DNA of 64,000 nt, taken from the NCBI RefSeq assembly GCF_014196125.1, contig NZ_JACIDA010000002.1:248001-312000 (forward strand), written 5' to 3'. Position 1 is the stretch's first letter. Each line of letters begins with the position of its first letter. Positions 7,762 through 17,245 of the stretch are shown in pieces. The notes beneath the pieces are model-generated. The model was given only the letters and a program-made list of their open reading frames with translations, was not told the DNA's origin and ran no database searches. The position numbers and the translations under genes were made by a program. This DNA comes from Brevundimonas mediterranea. Lineage in GTDB: Bacteria > Pseudomonadota > Alphaproteobacteria > Caulobacterales > Caulobacteraceae.

Positions 7762-8384
7762 TAGACGATCTCCGACGGTTCCTGCCGCATCAGGATCAGG
7801 CCGGGGAGCAACGCGACGGCGACGAGGACGACCGTGAAGATCAGATAGATGGCCGGAGTGTCGATGAACCAGGCCACGCCGACAGCGCCCGCATAGGACA
7901 GCAGGGCGGTCAGGGACATCCAGCGCGCCCCGCTCATGGCCGCGCCGACCATCCAGGCCGAACCATAGGCCACCAGCACCACGGTCGGCATGACCGACAT
8001 CCAGCCCCAGTCCCCGCTCTTCACCGAAAGCGCGACCAGTCCCAGCCAGGTGACGAAAATGCCGTAGCCCACGCCCGACCAAGCCGCGCCCACCGCGCGA
8101 TTGCCGGAAGACTGGCTGCCCGGCCGACCCTTCTGTTGGCCGATCAGCACGACTAGGGCGATGGCGAAGACAATCCCCGCCCCGATCCACAGCCAGAGCT
8201 GCGCCCACGGATTGACGTCGATCACCCCAGATTGAATGGCCCACTGGCCGATGTTCGCCGTGCCGAAGATAAGAGCCGCGGCGACGAGAAACCGTCCCGC
8301 CAGCAACGGCGCGTGCCGCCCCTCGTGGGCCAAGGCCCGCATATAGGCGATGTCGTCCTGAATAGTCTGTGCGTCGCGCGCCAT
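7761..8384 (-). CDS. Integral membrane protein, partner of winged-helix regulator
   Basis: I do not recognise a named family. The 207-aa product begins with a short soluble part (MARDAQTIQDDIAYMRALAHEG), followed by about six hydrophobic segments in three pairs, and ends with a short polar tail. The ATG at 8384 is preceded by GGAGGAGGG, an unusually strong ribosome site, which decides the start. It is the first gene of a two-gene unit with the regulator at 7459-7761 and may sense or respond to the signal controlling it. Confidence 0.7.
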   Translation of the reverse strand: MARDAQTIQDDIAYMRALAHEGRHAPLLAGRFLVAAALIFGTANIGQWAIQSGVIDVNPWAQLWLWIGAGIVFAIALVVLIGQQKGRPGSQSSGNRAVGAAWSGVGYGIFVTWLGLVALSVKSGDWGWMSVMPTVVLVAYGSAWMVGAAMSGARWMSLTALLSYAGAVGVAWFIDTPAIYLIFTVVLVAVALLPGLILMRQEPSEIV

Positions 8385-8457
8385 GGCGCCCTCCTCCTGA
8401 AATCCGATGATCACAGGATGCACAATGCACTTTGGTTTGTAAAGTTCTTTCTCGTTA

Positions 8458-8525
8458 TTAGGCCCTTCCCCATACATGGGGAAGGGGCGCGGCGGTCCCC
8501 CTCCCCGCAAGGGCGGGGAGGAGAC
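8458..8525. repeat. Composite intergenic palindromic repeat, copy 2
   Basis: CCCTTCCCC ATACAT GGGGAAGGG is followed by CCCTCCCCGCAAGGGCGGGGAGG, two adjacent hairpins of the same base pattern as the element at 3992-4130. It lies between the membrane-protein gene start and the end of the AMP nucleosidase gene. Confidence 0.7.
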
Positions 8526-8534
8526 AAGCGGCGA

Positions 8535-9980
8535 TCACCGGAACGGCGGCTCGTCGAAGGCGCGGAGTTTGCGGGAGTGCAGGCGCGAACCCTCATTCCG
8601 CATCAGGTCCACCGCCTGAATGCCGATCTGCAAATGCTCAGAGATCGAGCCTTCGTAGAAGCGGTTGGCCTGGCCCGGCAGTTTGATCTCGCCGTGCAGC
8701 GGCTTGTCCGAGACGCACAACAGGGTGCCGTAGGGGACACGGAACCGGTAGCCCTGGGCGGCGATGGTGGCGCTTTCCATGTCGATGGCCACGGCGCGGC
8801 TCTGGTTGAAGCGCAGGGCCGACTTGGAATAGCGCAGCTCCCAGTTCCGGTCGTCGGTGGTGACCACCGTGCCGGTCCGCAGACGCAGTTTGACCTCGTC
8901 GCCCGGCATGCCGCTGACCGACTTGGTGGCGTCGTACAGGGCGCGCTGGACCTCGGCGATGGAGGGGATGGGGATGTCCGGCGGCAGGACCGCGTCCAGC
9001 ACATGGTCGTCGCGCAGATAGGCGTGGGCCAGGACATAGTCGCCGATGGTCTGGCTGGCGCGCAGGCCGCCGCAGTGCCCGATCATCAGCCAGACGTGCG
9101 GGCGGGTGACGGCGAGGTGATCGGTGATGGTCTTGGCGTTCGACGGGCCGACGCCGATATTGACCAGGGTCACGCCCTTATGGCCCGGCGCGGTCAGGTG
9201 GTAGGCCGGCATCTGGTGCTTCTTCCAGGCCGTGTCGCTGATCGCCGCTTCGGGGTTGGCCGTCTCGCGCGTGATGACGACGCCGCCGGCGCAGGACAGG
9301 GTCTCATAGGGGGTGCCCGGCGTCTGAAGCTGTTCGATGGCCCAGCGCACGAACTCGTCGACGTAGCGATTGTAGTTGGTGAACAGGACATAGGACTGAA
9401 CATCATCCACCGGCGTGCCGGTGTAGTGGCGCAGTCGCGCCAGCGAGAAGTCGGTCCTCAGCCCGTCGAAATGCGACAGAGGGAAGTCGCCGCCCATGTC
9501 GAACAGGCCGTCGGCGATCTCGTCGCCGATATGGGCCAGGTCCGTGGTCGGGAACCAGCGCGCCAGGGCCGCCGTCATCGACCGGTCCAGCGCGACCTCC
9601 AGTCCGTCCGTCACATAGGGGAAGGGGATTTCCTGCTTCGAGATCCCGACCTCGAAGGTCGCGGCGTACTCCTGTTCCAGCAGGCCCAGCTGTTCGGTCA
9701 GATAGGGGCGGAACAGGTCCGGCCGCGTGATCGTGGTGGCGTAGGTTCCCTGTTTCGACAGCCGGGCGTAGGCGCGCGGCTCCAGGTCCTGGGGACGATC
9801 CCCGTCCCAGCGGATGCGAAGTTCCGGATAGGCGAACACCCCTTCGGCGCGTTTCAGCGGATCGGGCCGCGCGCCGGTGTTGACGAAATCCCGCACGGCG
9901 TCGCGCAGGTTGGTCACGGATTGGGTGTAGAGGGTTTCGAGGCGGTCCAGCGCCGCCTGTGCTGTCATCTGTTCTGTCAT
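8535..9980 (-). CDS. amn: AMP nucleosidase
   Basis: AMP nucleosidase splits AMP into adenine and ribose 5-phosphate, controlling adenylate pools. The 481-aa protein has the N-terminal regulatory part (to about 170) and a C-terminal nucleoside-phosphorylase-like domain with VGPSNAKTITDHLAVTRPH, MIGHCGGLRASQ, the AIDMESATIAAQGYR motif and LCVSDKPLHGEIKLPG. The start ATG at 9980 follows AGAGGAAGTC, a good ribosome site; an upstream in-frame start would add 25 poorly coding residues. It diverges from the Bcr/CflA-type exporter gene across about 107 bases. Confidence 0.93.
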   Translation of the reverse strand: MTEQMTAQAALDRLETLYTQSVTNLRDAVRDFVNTGARPDPLKRAEGVFAYPELRIRWDGDRPQDLEPRAYARLSKQGTYATTITRPDLFRPYLTEQLGLLEQEYAATFEVGISKQEIPFPYVTDGLEVALDRSMTAALARWFPTTDLAHIGDEIADGLFDMGGDFPLSHFDGLRTDFSLARLRHYTGTPVDDVQSYVLFTNYNRYVDEFVRWAIEQLQTPGTPYETLSCAGGVVITRETANPEAAISDTAWKKHQMPAYHLTAPGHKGVTLVNIGVGPSNAKTITDHLAVTRPHVWLMIGHCGGLRASQTIGDYVLAHAYLRDDHVLDAVLPPDIPIPSIAEVQRALYDATKSVSGMPGDEVKLRLRTGTVVTTDDRNWELRYSKSALRFNQSRAVAIDMESATIAAQGYRFRVPYGTLLCVSDKPLHGEIKLPGQANRFYEGSISEHLQIGIQAVDLMRNEGSRLHSRKLRAFDEPPFR

Positions 9981-10087
9981 GACTTCCTCTAGCGAAGCTT
10001 CTTGGCTTTGGCGAGGCGCCAAGCGGTCAACCTCGGTATCGCTGCATTGCAGCAATTTATGACAGGGCGACGGTTGCGGATCGGGGC

Positions 10088-11359
10088 GTGACAGCGCATC
10101 TGGCCCAAATGTCTTCTTCCCCTGCGTCAGCCCCCGCCAAGAAGGAGCTCGGCTTCGTCGAGTTCGTCTGCCTGATCGCCCTGATGATGGCGCTGAACGC
10201 CCTGGCCATCGACTCCATGCTGCCCGCCCTGCCGCATATCGGCGCCGACCTGAACGTGGCGACCGACAACGACCGTCAGTGGGTCGTGACCGCCTATCTG
10301 CTTGGATTCGGCGGCGCGCAGTTGTTCTACGGCCCGCTGGCGGATCGGTTCGGAAGAAAACCCGTCCTGCTGTTCGGCGTGGGCGTCTATGTGGTGTTCA
10401 GCCTGCTGGCCACCCTGGCTCCGAGCTTCGACATGCTGATCCTGGCGCGGATCGGCCAGGGCCTGGGCAGCGCCTGCACCCGCGTGCTGGCCGTCTCCAT
10501 CGTGCGCGACCGCTACGAAGGCCGCACCATGGCCCGGGTCATGTCCTTCAGCTTCCTGGTCTTCCTGGGCGTGCCCATCCTGGCGCCGTCGCTGGGGCAG
10601 TTGATCATGCTGGTCGGACCGTGGCGCTGGATCTTCGCGGGCCTGGGCCTGATCGGCGTGGCGTTGATCGTCTGGGCGACCCTGCGCCTGCCCGAGACGC
10701 TGAAGCCCGAGGATCGCCTGCCGATCCAGTTCAAGCGTCTGACGGCGGCCTACAAGATCGCCCTGACCGACCGCACGGCCGTCGGCTACACCCTGGCGAT
10801 GACGGCCATCACCGGGGCCCTGTTCGGCTTCGTCAACTCGTCGCAGCAGATCTTCGCCGATGTCTTCCATGCCGAGGCGGCGTTTCCGGCCATCTTCGCC
10901 CTGATCGCGGGCGGCATCGCTGTGGCCTCGATCGTCAATGCGCGGCTGGTGGTGAAGCTGGGATCGCGCAAGATCTCGCACACGGCTCTGATCGGCTTCA
11001 CCGGCATTTCTGCGATCCACGCACTCGTCGCCCTGAGCGGTCATGAGACGATCTGGACCTTCGCGATCCTTCAGACCCTGACCATGTTCTGCTTCGGCCT
11101 GATCGCCGGAAATTTCGGGGCCATGGCCATGGAGACGATGGGCCATATCGCTGGCACCGCCGCCTCGATCCAGGGCTTCATCTCCACCATCTTCGGCTCC
11201 CTGCTGGGTTTTGCGGTGGGCCAACAGTTCAACGGCACCACCGTACCCATGGTGCTGGGCTTCACCGTCTTCGGCCTGATCGCCCTGGCCTGGGTCCTGT
11301 TCGCCGAACGCGGCCGGCTGTTCCGATCGCATCACGCGCCCGGCGCGACGGCGCACTGA
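10088..11359 (+). CDS. Bcr/CflA-type multidrug efflux MFS transporter
   Basis: This 423-aa protein with 12 predicted TM segments belongs to the drug:H+ antiporter Bcr/CflA group: the IDSMLPALPHIGADL motif in TM1, QWVVTAYLLGFGGAQL in TM2, the GPLADRFGRKPVLL loop and RIGQGLGSACTRVLAVSIVRDRY. Members export drugs or small metabolites; no substrate can be assigned. The start is GTG 10088, with an ATG at 10109 as an alternative seven codons in; neither has a strong ribosome site. Confidence 0.88.
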   Translation: MTAHLAQMSSSPASAPAKKELGFVEFVCLIALMMALNALAIDSMLPALPHIGADLNVATDNDRQWVVTAYLLGFGGAQLFYGPLADRFGRKPVLLFGVGVYVVFSLLATLAPSFDMLILARIGQGLGSACTRVLAVSIVRDRYEGRTMARVMSFSFLVFLGVPILAPSLGQLIMLVGPWRWIFAGLGLIGVALIVWATLRLPETLKPEDRLPIQFKRLTAAYKIALTDRTAVGYTLAMTAITGALFGFVNSSQQIFADVFHAEAAFPAIFALIAGGIAVASIVNARLVVKLGSRKISHTALIGFTGISAIHALVALSGHETIWTFAILQTLTMFCFGLIAGNFGAMAMETMGHIAGTAASIQGFISTIFGSLLGFAVGQQFNGTTVPMVLGFTVFGLIALAWVLFAERGRLFRSHHAPGATAH

Positions 11360-11443
11360 GGCTTTACCGACCGCAGGCTTGATCTTTTCGACGTTTCCGC
11401 GCGTTCTCCGGCCAACCCCTCTGGTCAGCCCCGGAAAGCCTCG

Positions 11444-13399
11444 ATGAAGCGCAAAGCCTTCGGTCTCGTCTCCACCCTCGCCCTTGCTTCGGTTCTCGGC
11501 CTCGGCGCCTGTTCCACCCCGACCGGAGGAACCGCGTCGATGACGCCGCCCCCCATAGCGCCCGCCCCAGGCCCCGATGCGGTCGACAGCCACACCTACG
11601 CCCGGCCCGAGATCGCCCGCGTCGTCGACGTCGCCCTGGACCTGACCGCCGACTTCAACGCCAAGACCCTGTCGGGCACGGCGACCCTGGACATCCTGGC
11701 CGTCCCCGGCGCCAATGAGGTGATCCTGGACATTCGCAATCTGGACATCCAGGACGTGCGCGACGCATCAGGTCAGCCGCTGCGCTATGTCGTCGGCGAC
11801 AATGACGCCATCAAGGGCCAGCCCCTGACCGTCTATTTCCCGGCCTTCGCCGCCAATGAGCGGCGCAAGATCACCGTCCGCTATTCGACGCGTCCCGACG
11901 CGGCGGCGCTGCAGTGGCTGAGCCCGACCCAGACGGCGGGCGGTCAGAAGCCCTATCTGTTCAGTCAGGGCCAGGCCATCCTGACCCGGACCTGGGTTCC
12001 GACCCAGGACAGCCCCGGCATCCGCCAGACCTATTCGGCCCGCATCACCGCCCCCGCCGAACTGACCGTGGTCATGAGCGCCGACCAGCTGACGCCCAAG
12101 GGCGAAGCCGCCGCAAATGGAATGAAGTCCTGGCGCTTCCGGATGGACAATCCGATCCCGCCCTATCTGATCGCCATCGGCGTCGGCGACATCGCCTTCG
12201 CGCCCTTCGACGAGCGGACCGGGGTCTGGACCGAGCCCAGCCGCCTGCGCGCCGCCGCCGCCGAACTGGAGCCGACCGCCGAAATGGTGGACGCGGCCGA
12301 GAAACTGTACGGCCCCTATCGCTGGGGCCGGTACGACCTGCTGGTCCTGCCGCCGTCCTTCCCGTTCGGCGGGATGGAAAACCCCAAACTGACCTTCGCC
12401 ACCCCGACCATCATCGCCGGGGACCAGTCGCTGGTCTCGCTGGTGGCGCACGAACTGGCGCACTCCTGGTCGGGCAATCTGGTCACCAACGCCACCTGGA
12501 ACGACTTCTGGCTGAACGAGGGCTTCACCACCTATTTCGAGAACCGGATCATGGAGTCGATCTACGGCCATGACCGCGCGGTGCAGGAACAGGTGCTGAG
12601 CTGGGACGGGCTGCAGGACGAGCTGAAATCCCTGCCCGCCGCCGACACCCGCCTGCATCTGGACCTGACCGGCCGCGACCCCGACGACGGCATGAACACC
12701 ATCGCCTATGACAAGGGTTCGGCCTTTCTGCGCACCATCGAGCGGATCGCTGGCCGCGAGAAGTTCGACGCCTGGCTGCGCGGCTATTTCGACCGCAACG
12801 CCTATCGGCCGATGACCACGGCCATGTTCCTGGAGGACATCCGCACCCATCTGGTGAAGGGCGACGCGACGCTGGAATCCGAACTGCAGCTGGACGCCTG
12901 GGTCTATCAGCCCGGCTTGCCGTCCAACGCCGTGGCCCCGGTGTCGAACGCCTTCACCCCGGTCGATGCGGCCGCCGTGGCCTTCTTCAAGGACAAGGGA
13001 CCGGCCTCGGCCATTCCCTGGGCGGAGTGGAACACCCAGCAGCGCCAGCGCTTCCTGGGCTGGCGTCCCGAAGGCCTAGCGGCGAACGCCGACTGGCTGA
13101 CCGCCGCCCAACTGGCCGATCTGGAGCGCACCCTGAACCTGGCGAACGAGGGCAACAGCGAACTGACCTTCGCCTGGCTGCAGATCGCCCTGGCCCACCG
13201 CTATCAGCCGGCGGTCGCGACGGCGGAGAAATTCCTGACCAGCCAGGGACGGCGCAAATTCGTCCTGCCCCTGTTCCAGACCCTGTGGAACGAGGGCGAC
13301 TGGGGCCGATCCATCGCCCGCCGCATCTACGCCGAGGCCCGGCCTCTGTATCACCCGGTCACCAGCGGTTCGGTCGATCAGTTGGTGGGACGGCCTTAA
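11444..13399 (+). CDS. M1 family metallopeptidase lipoprotein
   Basis: A 651-aa zinc aminopeptidase related to leukotriene A4 hydrolase and cold-active aminopeptidase. The N terminus is a lipoprotein signal with lipobox LGAC, so the enzyme is probably anchored in the periplasm or outer membrane. The M1 exopeptidase motif FGGMEN lies near 309-314 and the zinc site HELAH is at 336-340, with the distal ligand Glu359 in WLNEGFTTYFE. The C-terminal helical domain (about 480-640) matches the leukotriene-A4-hydrolase type. All catalytic residues I can check are present. Followed by a palindromic repeat cluster. Confidence 0.92.
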   Translation: MKRKAFGLVSTLALASVLGLGACSTPTGGTASMTPPPIAPAPGPDAVDSHTYARPEIARVVDVALDLTADFNAKTLSGTATLDILAVPGANEVILDIRNLDIQDVRDASGQPLRYVVGDNDAIKGQPLTVYFPAFAANERRKITVRYSTRPDAAALQWLSPTQTAGGQKPYLFSQGQAILTRTWVPTQDSPGIRQTYSARITAPAELTVVMSADQLTPKGEAAANGMKSWRFRMDNPIPPYLIAIGVGDIAFAPFDERTGVWTEPSRLRAAAAELEPTAEMVDAAEKLYGPYRWGRYDLLVLPPSFPFGGMENPKLTFATPTIIAGDQSLVSLVAHELAHSWSGNLVTNATWNDFWLNEGFTTYFENRIMESIYGHDRAVQEQVLSWDGLQDELKSLPAADTRLHLDLTGRDPDDGMNTIAYDKGSAFLRTIERIAGREKFDAWLRGYFDRNAYRPMTTAMFLEDIRTHLVKGDATLESELQLDAWVYQPGLPSNAVAPVSNAFTPVDAAAVAFFKDKGPASAIPWAEWNTQQRQRFLGWRPEGLAANADWLTAAQLADLERTLNLANEGNSELTFAWLQIALAHRYQPAVATAEKFLTSQGRRKFVLPLFQTLWNEGDWGRSIARRIYAEARPLYHPVTSGSVDQLVGRP

Positions 13400-13568
13400 G
13401 GCAAAAGACCCTCTCCCGCTTGCGGGAGAGGTGGCCCGGCGTTCGCGAAGCGAACCAGGGTCGGAGAGGGGAGTCTTATTTTAGAAGAAGAACTTCCCCC
13501 ATCGTCAGGCGTGCCGCTTCGCGCCATGACCTGACACTTCCCCCGCAAGCGGGGGAAGGTGGGCCTCG
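13400..13568. repeat. Composite intergenic palindromic repeats, copy 3
   Basis: CTCTCCCGCTTGCGGGAGAG opens the region, followed by GGCCCGGCG, TTCGCGAAGCGAA and GGTCGGAGAGGG. A second hairpin CTTCCCCCGCAAGCGGGGGAAG lies at about 13542-13563. Both are of the dispersed type seen at four other junctions in this window. They lie between the convergent M1 peptidase and DUF488 genes. Nothing coding is seen. Confidence 0.75.
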
Positions 13569-13577
13569 CCTCCGCCC

Positions 13578-14009
13578 TTAAAGATTCACCACCGCCGCGC
13601 CGGCCTCGTCCGACAGCCGCTCGGCCAGGACGGCGCGGTGGCAGCCGGCGTGATCGGCCTCGAAGCACAGCAGGGCCACGCGCTTCTCGCCCGCCAGCGC
13701 CTTCAACCGCTCATATTCCATCTGGGCCTGGGGCTCGGCCAGATGGTCGGCGAAGATGGCGCGCATTTCGGCGACATGACCCTTGCGGGCCGCATCCCGC
13801 CCCGCCTTGGGCGTGCCGAGGCCGCGCAGATGCAGATAGTCGATCCCCTCGGCCTTCAGGCTCTCGCCCAGAATCGTCTTGGAAAACCCGGCGCGGCGCG
13901 AGGCGGCGACGGCGCGGACATCGACCAGAAGATCGACCCCGGCCGCCTTCAGCCGGTCGATCACCTGGGCCTGGGTCGCGCCCTCGTAGCCGATTGTGAA
14001 GACTTTCAT
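13578..14009 (-). CDS. DUF488 family protein
   Basis: This 143-aa protein shows the DUF488 hallmarks: N-terminal FTIGYEGAT, LLVDVRAVAASRRAGFSK, the YLHLRGLGTP segment and the LLCFEADHAGCHR motif with conserved Cys and His. The family is widespread and uncharacterised; the cysteine/histidine motif suggests a nuclease-like or metal-dependent role but this is not established. Start ATG at 14009. It diverges from the NDUFA9-like gene over 115 bases. Confidence 0.85.
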   Translation of the reverse strand: MKVFTIGYEGATQAQVIDRLKAAGVDLLVDVRAVAASRRAGFSKTILGESLKAEGIDYLHLRGLGTPKAGRDAARKGHVAEMRAIFADHLAEPQAQMEYERLKALAGEKRVALLCFEADHAGCHRAVLAERLSDEAGAAVVNL

Positions 14010-14124
14010 GGGTCGCAGATAGGGGCGGCGGCCACGATCGCCAGCTTGACAGTCCAACGCCGCGTTGCGGTGCGGCGCCCTATCGTTTATCCCGCCGACA
14101 CGGATTTCGACTGGAGCTTTCCCC

Positions 14125-15102
14125 ATGGCTGACCTCGCCCCCGGCGTCGTGACCCTCTTCGGAGGATCCGGCTTCATCGGATCGCAGGCGGTGCGCGCCC
14201 TGGCCCGTCGCGGCTGGCGCATCCGCGTGGCGGTGCGCAACCCGGTTCTGGCCATCGAGGTCCAGCCCCTGGGCGATCCGGGCCAGATCCAGTTCATGCG
14301 CTGCGACGTGACCAATGCCGAGGATGTGGCGGCGGCCGTGCGCGGCTCGCACGCCGTGGTCAATCTGGTCGGCGTCCTGCACGACGGCGGCGGCAAGCGC
14401 GGCTTCAAGAGCGCCCATGTCGAGGCCGCCAGGAATATCGCCCAGGCGTCCAAGGCCGCCGGGGTGGAACGCGTCGTCCAGATCTCGGCCATCGGCGCCG
14501 ACGCGAACAGCCGCTCCGCCTACGCCCGCACCAAGGGCGAGGCCGAAAACGAGATCCGCGCCGTCTATCCCGACGCCGTCATCCTGCGTCCGTCGCTGGT
14601 GTTCGGCGCCAGCGACGGATTCCTGAACCGGTTCGCCGCCATGGCGGTCTCGGCCCCCGCCCTGCCGCTGATCGGCGGCGGCAAGACCCGGTTCCAGCCG
14701 GTCTATGTCGGCGACGTGGCCGAGGCCGTGGCCCGCGCCGCGACCCGCGGCGACGCGGCCGGCCGCACCTACGAACTGGGCGGGCCGGACATCTACAGCT
14801 TCCGCGAAGTGCTGGAGCTGGTGTGCCGCGAGACCGGCCGCAATCGGCCGCTTCTGCCCATCCCCTTCCCCGTCGCCCGTCTGATGGGTTCGGTGTTCCA
14901 GACCGTCGCCCTTCTGGGCCTGACCCCGCCCCTGACCCGCGATCAGGTCGTCATGCTTCAGTCCGACAACATCGTCTCGCCGGACGCCGCCGGCCTGACC
15001 GACCTGGGCATGGTTCATCCGACCAGCATGGGCTCCATCGCCCCCTCCTATCTGTGGCGCTATCGCGACGGCGGCCAGTTCGCCGTTTCGCCCGCCCACT
15101 GA
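14125..15102 (+). CDS. Complex I NDUFA9-like NAD(P)H-binding protein
   Basis: A 325-aa atypical short-chain dehydrogenase/reductase. The Rossmann motif TLFGGSGFIGSQ lies at the N terminus, and the YARTKGEAE segment holds the Tyr-x-x-x-Lys pair. The rest (RPSLVFGASDGFLNRFAAM, PVYVGDVAEAV, YELGGPDIYSF) matches the NDUFA9 39-kDa complex I accessory subunit family, which binds NADPH and is found as a free-standing gene in many alphaproteobacteria. A role in respiratory complex I assembly or in ubiquinone-linked metabolism is inferred from the family. A hairpin terminator follows. Confidence 0.85.
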   Translation: MADLAPGVVTLFGGSGFIGSQAVRALARRGWRIRVAVRNPVLAIEVQPLGDPGQIQFMRCDVTNAEDVAAAVRGSHAVVNLVGVLHDGGGKRGFKSAHVEAARNIAQASKAAGVERVVQISAIGADANSRSAYARTKGEAENEIRAVYPDAVILRPSLVFGASDGFLNRFAAMAVSAPALPLIGGGKTRFQPVYVGDVAEAVARAATRGDAAGRTYELGGPDIYSFREVLELVCRETGRNRPLLPIPFPVARLMGSVFQTVALLGLTPPLTRDQVVMLQSDNIVSPDAAGLTDLGMVHPTSMGSIAPSYLWRYRDGGQFAVSPAH

Positions 15103-15122
15103 CACGTCTTTCGCCGGCCTGA

Positions 15123-15148
15123 CGCCCGGCCGTGAAAACGGCCGGGCG
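15123..15148 (+). terminator. Hairpin between NDUFA9-like gene and recQ
   Basis: CGCCCGGCCGT (15123-15133) pairs exactly with ACGGCCGGGCG (15138-15148) around a GAAA tetraloop. No T-run follows, and recQ starts nine bases later, so it may be a weak terminator or it may shape the recQ leader. Confidence 0.65.
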
Positions 15149-15156
15149 ATCTTCGC

Positions 15157-17085
15157 ATGGCGGAACAAATAGTGCACAACCTTCGGATGCCCGCCACGCA
15201 AACCCAGTTCCGCCCCGCCCAGGACCCGACGCTGGACGACGCCCGGTCCCTGCTGTCGCGCGTCTGGGGCCATGGCGACTTCCGGGGGCTGCAAAGCCAG
15301 GTGGTGGCAGAGATCCTGGCCGGGCGCGACGTCCTGGCCGTCCTGCCCACCGGCGGCGGCAAGAGCGTCTGCTATCAGATCCCGGCCATCCTGCGCCCCG
15401 GCCTGGGGCTGGTGGTCTCGCCCCTGATCGCCCTGATGACCGACCAGGTCGAGGCCCTGAAACAGCAGGGGGTCGCCGCCGCCCGGCTGGATTCCGGCGT
15501 CTCGCTGGACGAGCGGTCGGCGATCTGGGCCGCGGCCCGGTCCGGCGATCTGGACCTGCTGTATGTCTCGCCCGAAGGCCTGGCGGCGGGGGCCATGATG
15601 GACCGGCTGGCCGAACTGCCGCTCAGCCTGATCGCCATCGACGAGGCCCACTGCGTAAGCCAGTGGGGCCACGACTTCCGCCCCGACTATCGCAACCTGG
15701 GTCTGCTGGCCGAGCGGTTCCCGAACGTCCCGCGCATCGCCGTCACCGCCACCGCCGACGCCCGCACCCGCGACGACATCCTGCGCTCGCTGCGGCTGGA
15801 ACAGGCCAAGGTCTTCGTCGACAGTTTCGCCCGCCCCAACCTGCAGCTGTCGGCCGAGCGCAAGGAGAGCGCCTCGCGCGCCAAGACCGACGCCCGCGTC
15901 ATCGAACTGGTGCGCGAACGCCGGGGCAAGTCGGGCGTGGTCTATTGCGGCAGCCGCGACGGCTGCGACCGCGTGGCCCAGGCGCTGCGCGACGCCGGGA
16001 CCAACGCCATCGCCTATCACGCGGGCATGGACACCAAGGAGCGGGACCGCCGGCTGGAGCGTTTCCTGGCCGAGGACGGGGCCGTCATGGTCGCCACCAT
16101 CGCCTTCGGCATGGGGGTGGACAAGGCCGACGTCCGTTTCGTCATCCACGCCGATCCGCCGGGCAGTCTCGAGGCCTATTGGCAGGAGATCGGCCGGGGC
16201 GGCCGCGACGGCGAACCGGCCGAGGGCATCACCCTGTACGGCCCCTCCGACATCGCCTGGACCCTGCGCCGGCTGGACAGCCGCCCGATGGCCGAGGAGG
16301 TCAAACAGGTTCAGGTGCGCAAGGCCCGCCAGCTGTTCGCCATGCTGGACGGCGCCGTCTGCCGCGCCCAGGCCGTGCGCCGCTATTTCGGGGAGACCGA
16401 AGCCCAACCCTGCGGCGTCTGCGACATCTGCGGCGACCCGCCGCTTCTCTATGACGCCACCGTCCCCGCGCAAAAGGCCCTGGCGGCGGTCCAGCGTCTG
16501 GGCGGCCGCTTCGGCCGGGGCCGGATCGTCGATCACCTGACCGGCCGGACCAAGGCGGTCCAGCCTTGGGAGCAACAGCTGTCCACCTGGGGCATAGGGG
16601 CCGACATCTCGCCCAACGGCTGGCGCGACATCGTCGACCACCTGTTGTTCGTGGGCCTGTTGGTCGAGGATCCGAACGACGGCAAGCCCCTGGTCGGTCT
16701 GGGCGACGGCGAGGCGGTGCGCGCCGTCTACAAGGCCGAACGCCGGATCGAGGTGCGTCGCGTGCCCGCCGGCTACGACGCCGGCACGCGCTCGGGCAAT
16801 CCGCGCAATCGCCGCGACCGCACCGGCGAGGGCCGCAATGCCGCGCTGGAGACCATGGACGCCGACGTCCGCGCCCGATTCGAGGCCCTGCGGGCCTGGC
16901 GCCGCGACCGCGCCTCGGAACAACATGTCCCGCCCTATGTCATCTTCCAGGACAAGACCCTGCTGGAAATCGCCCACGCCGAACCCGGCGACCTGACCGC
17001 CCTGGGCGCACTGCCCGGCGTCGGCCAGTCCAAGCTGGACCGCTACGGCAAGGGCGTGCTGGAGACGTTGGCCGCCATCCACTGA
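15157..17085 (+). CDS. recQ: ATP-dependent DNA helicase RecQ
   Basis: RecQ is a 3'-5' DNA helicase of the RecF recombination pathway. The 642-aa chain has Walker A in LPTGGGKSVCYQ, the DEAH box in IDEAHCVSQWGHDFRPDY with the aromatic-rich loop, helicase motif V/VI in GMGVDKADVRFVIHAD and EIGRGGRDG, then zinc-binding cysteines (CRAQAVRRYF, CGVCDICGD), a winged-helix region and a C-terminal HRDC domain (FEALRAWRRDRASE to GKGVLETLAAIH). Full length with one HRDC. ATG 15157 is used; another ATG at 15187 is ten codons in. Confidence 0.95.
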   Translation: MAEQIVHNLRMPATQTQFRPAQDPTLDDARSLLSRVWGHGDFRGLQSQVVAEILAGRDVLAVLPTGGGKSVCYQIPAILRPGLGLVVSPLIALMTDQVEALKQQGVAAARLDSGVSLDERSAIWAAARSGDLDLLYVSPEGLAAGAMMDRLAELPLSLIAIDEAHCVSQWGHDFRPDYRNLGLLAERFPNVPRIAVTATADARTRDDILRSLRLEQAKVFVDSFARPNLQLSAERKESASRAKTDARVIELVRERRGKSGVVYCGSRDGCDRVAQALRDAGTNAIAYHAGMDTKERDRRLERFLAEDGAVMVATIAFGMGVDKADVRFVIHADPPGSLEAYWQEIGRGGRDGEPAEGITLYGPSDIAWTLRRLDSRPMAEEVKQVQVRKARQLFAMLDGAVCRAQAVRRYFGETEAQPCGVCDICGDPPLLYDATVPAQKALAAVQRLGGRFGRGRIVDHLTGRTKAVQPWEQQLSTWGIGADISPNGWRDIVDHLLFVGLLVEDPNDGKPLVGLGDGEAVRAVYKAERRIEVRRVPAGYDAGTRSGNPRNRRDRTGEGRNAALETMDADVRARFEALRAWRRDRASEQHVPPYVIFQDKTLLEIAHAEPGDLTALGALPGVGQSKLDRYGKGVLETLAAIH

Positions 17086-17243
17086 CCCTCTCCCGCCGGG
17101 AGAGGGCTTGAGCACACGGCGGCGCAGCCGTCGTCCTTGTGCGAAAGGGTGAGGGGCTCGGTGGTGCGAGTTGGCCCACCGGCGGACCCCTCATCCGGCC
17201 CTTCGGGCCACCTTCTCCCGCAAGGGGAGAAGGAAGATTTACG
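17086..17243. repeat. Composite intergenic palindromic repeat, copy 4
   Basis: CCCTCTCCCGCCGGGAGAGGG is the first hairpin after recQ. It is followed by arms CACGGCGGCGCAGCCGTCG, CCGGCCCTTCGGGCC and CTTCTCCCGCAAGGGGAGAAG (about 17212-17232). The element is about 150 bp and separates convergent recQ and alpha/beta hydrolase genes. It is of the same type as the elements at 3992, 8458, 13400 and 41841. Confidence 0.75.
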
Positions 17244-17245
17244 CC

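Noticed and set aside
14080..17115. A very long open frame on the minus strand covering the NDUFA9-like gene and recQ
   Set aside because: It overlaps two well-supported genes and its protein is low-complexity, rich in Gly, Ala, Asp and Gln, as antisense frames in GC-rich DNA are.
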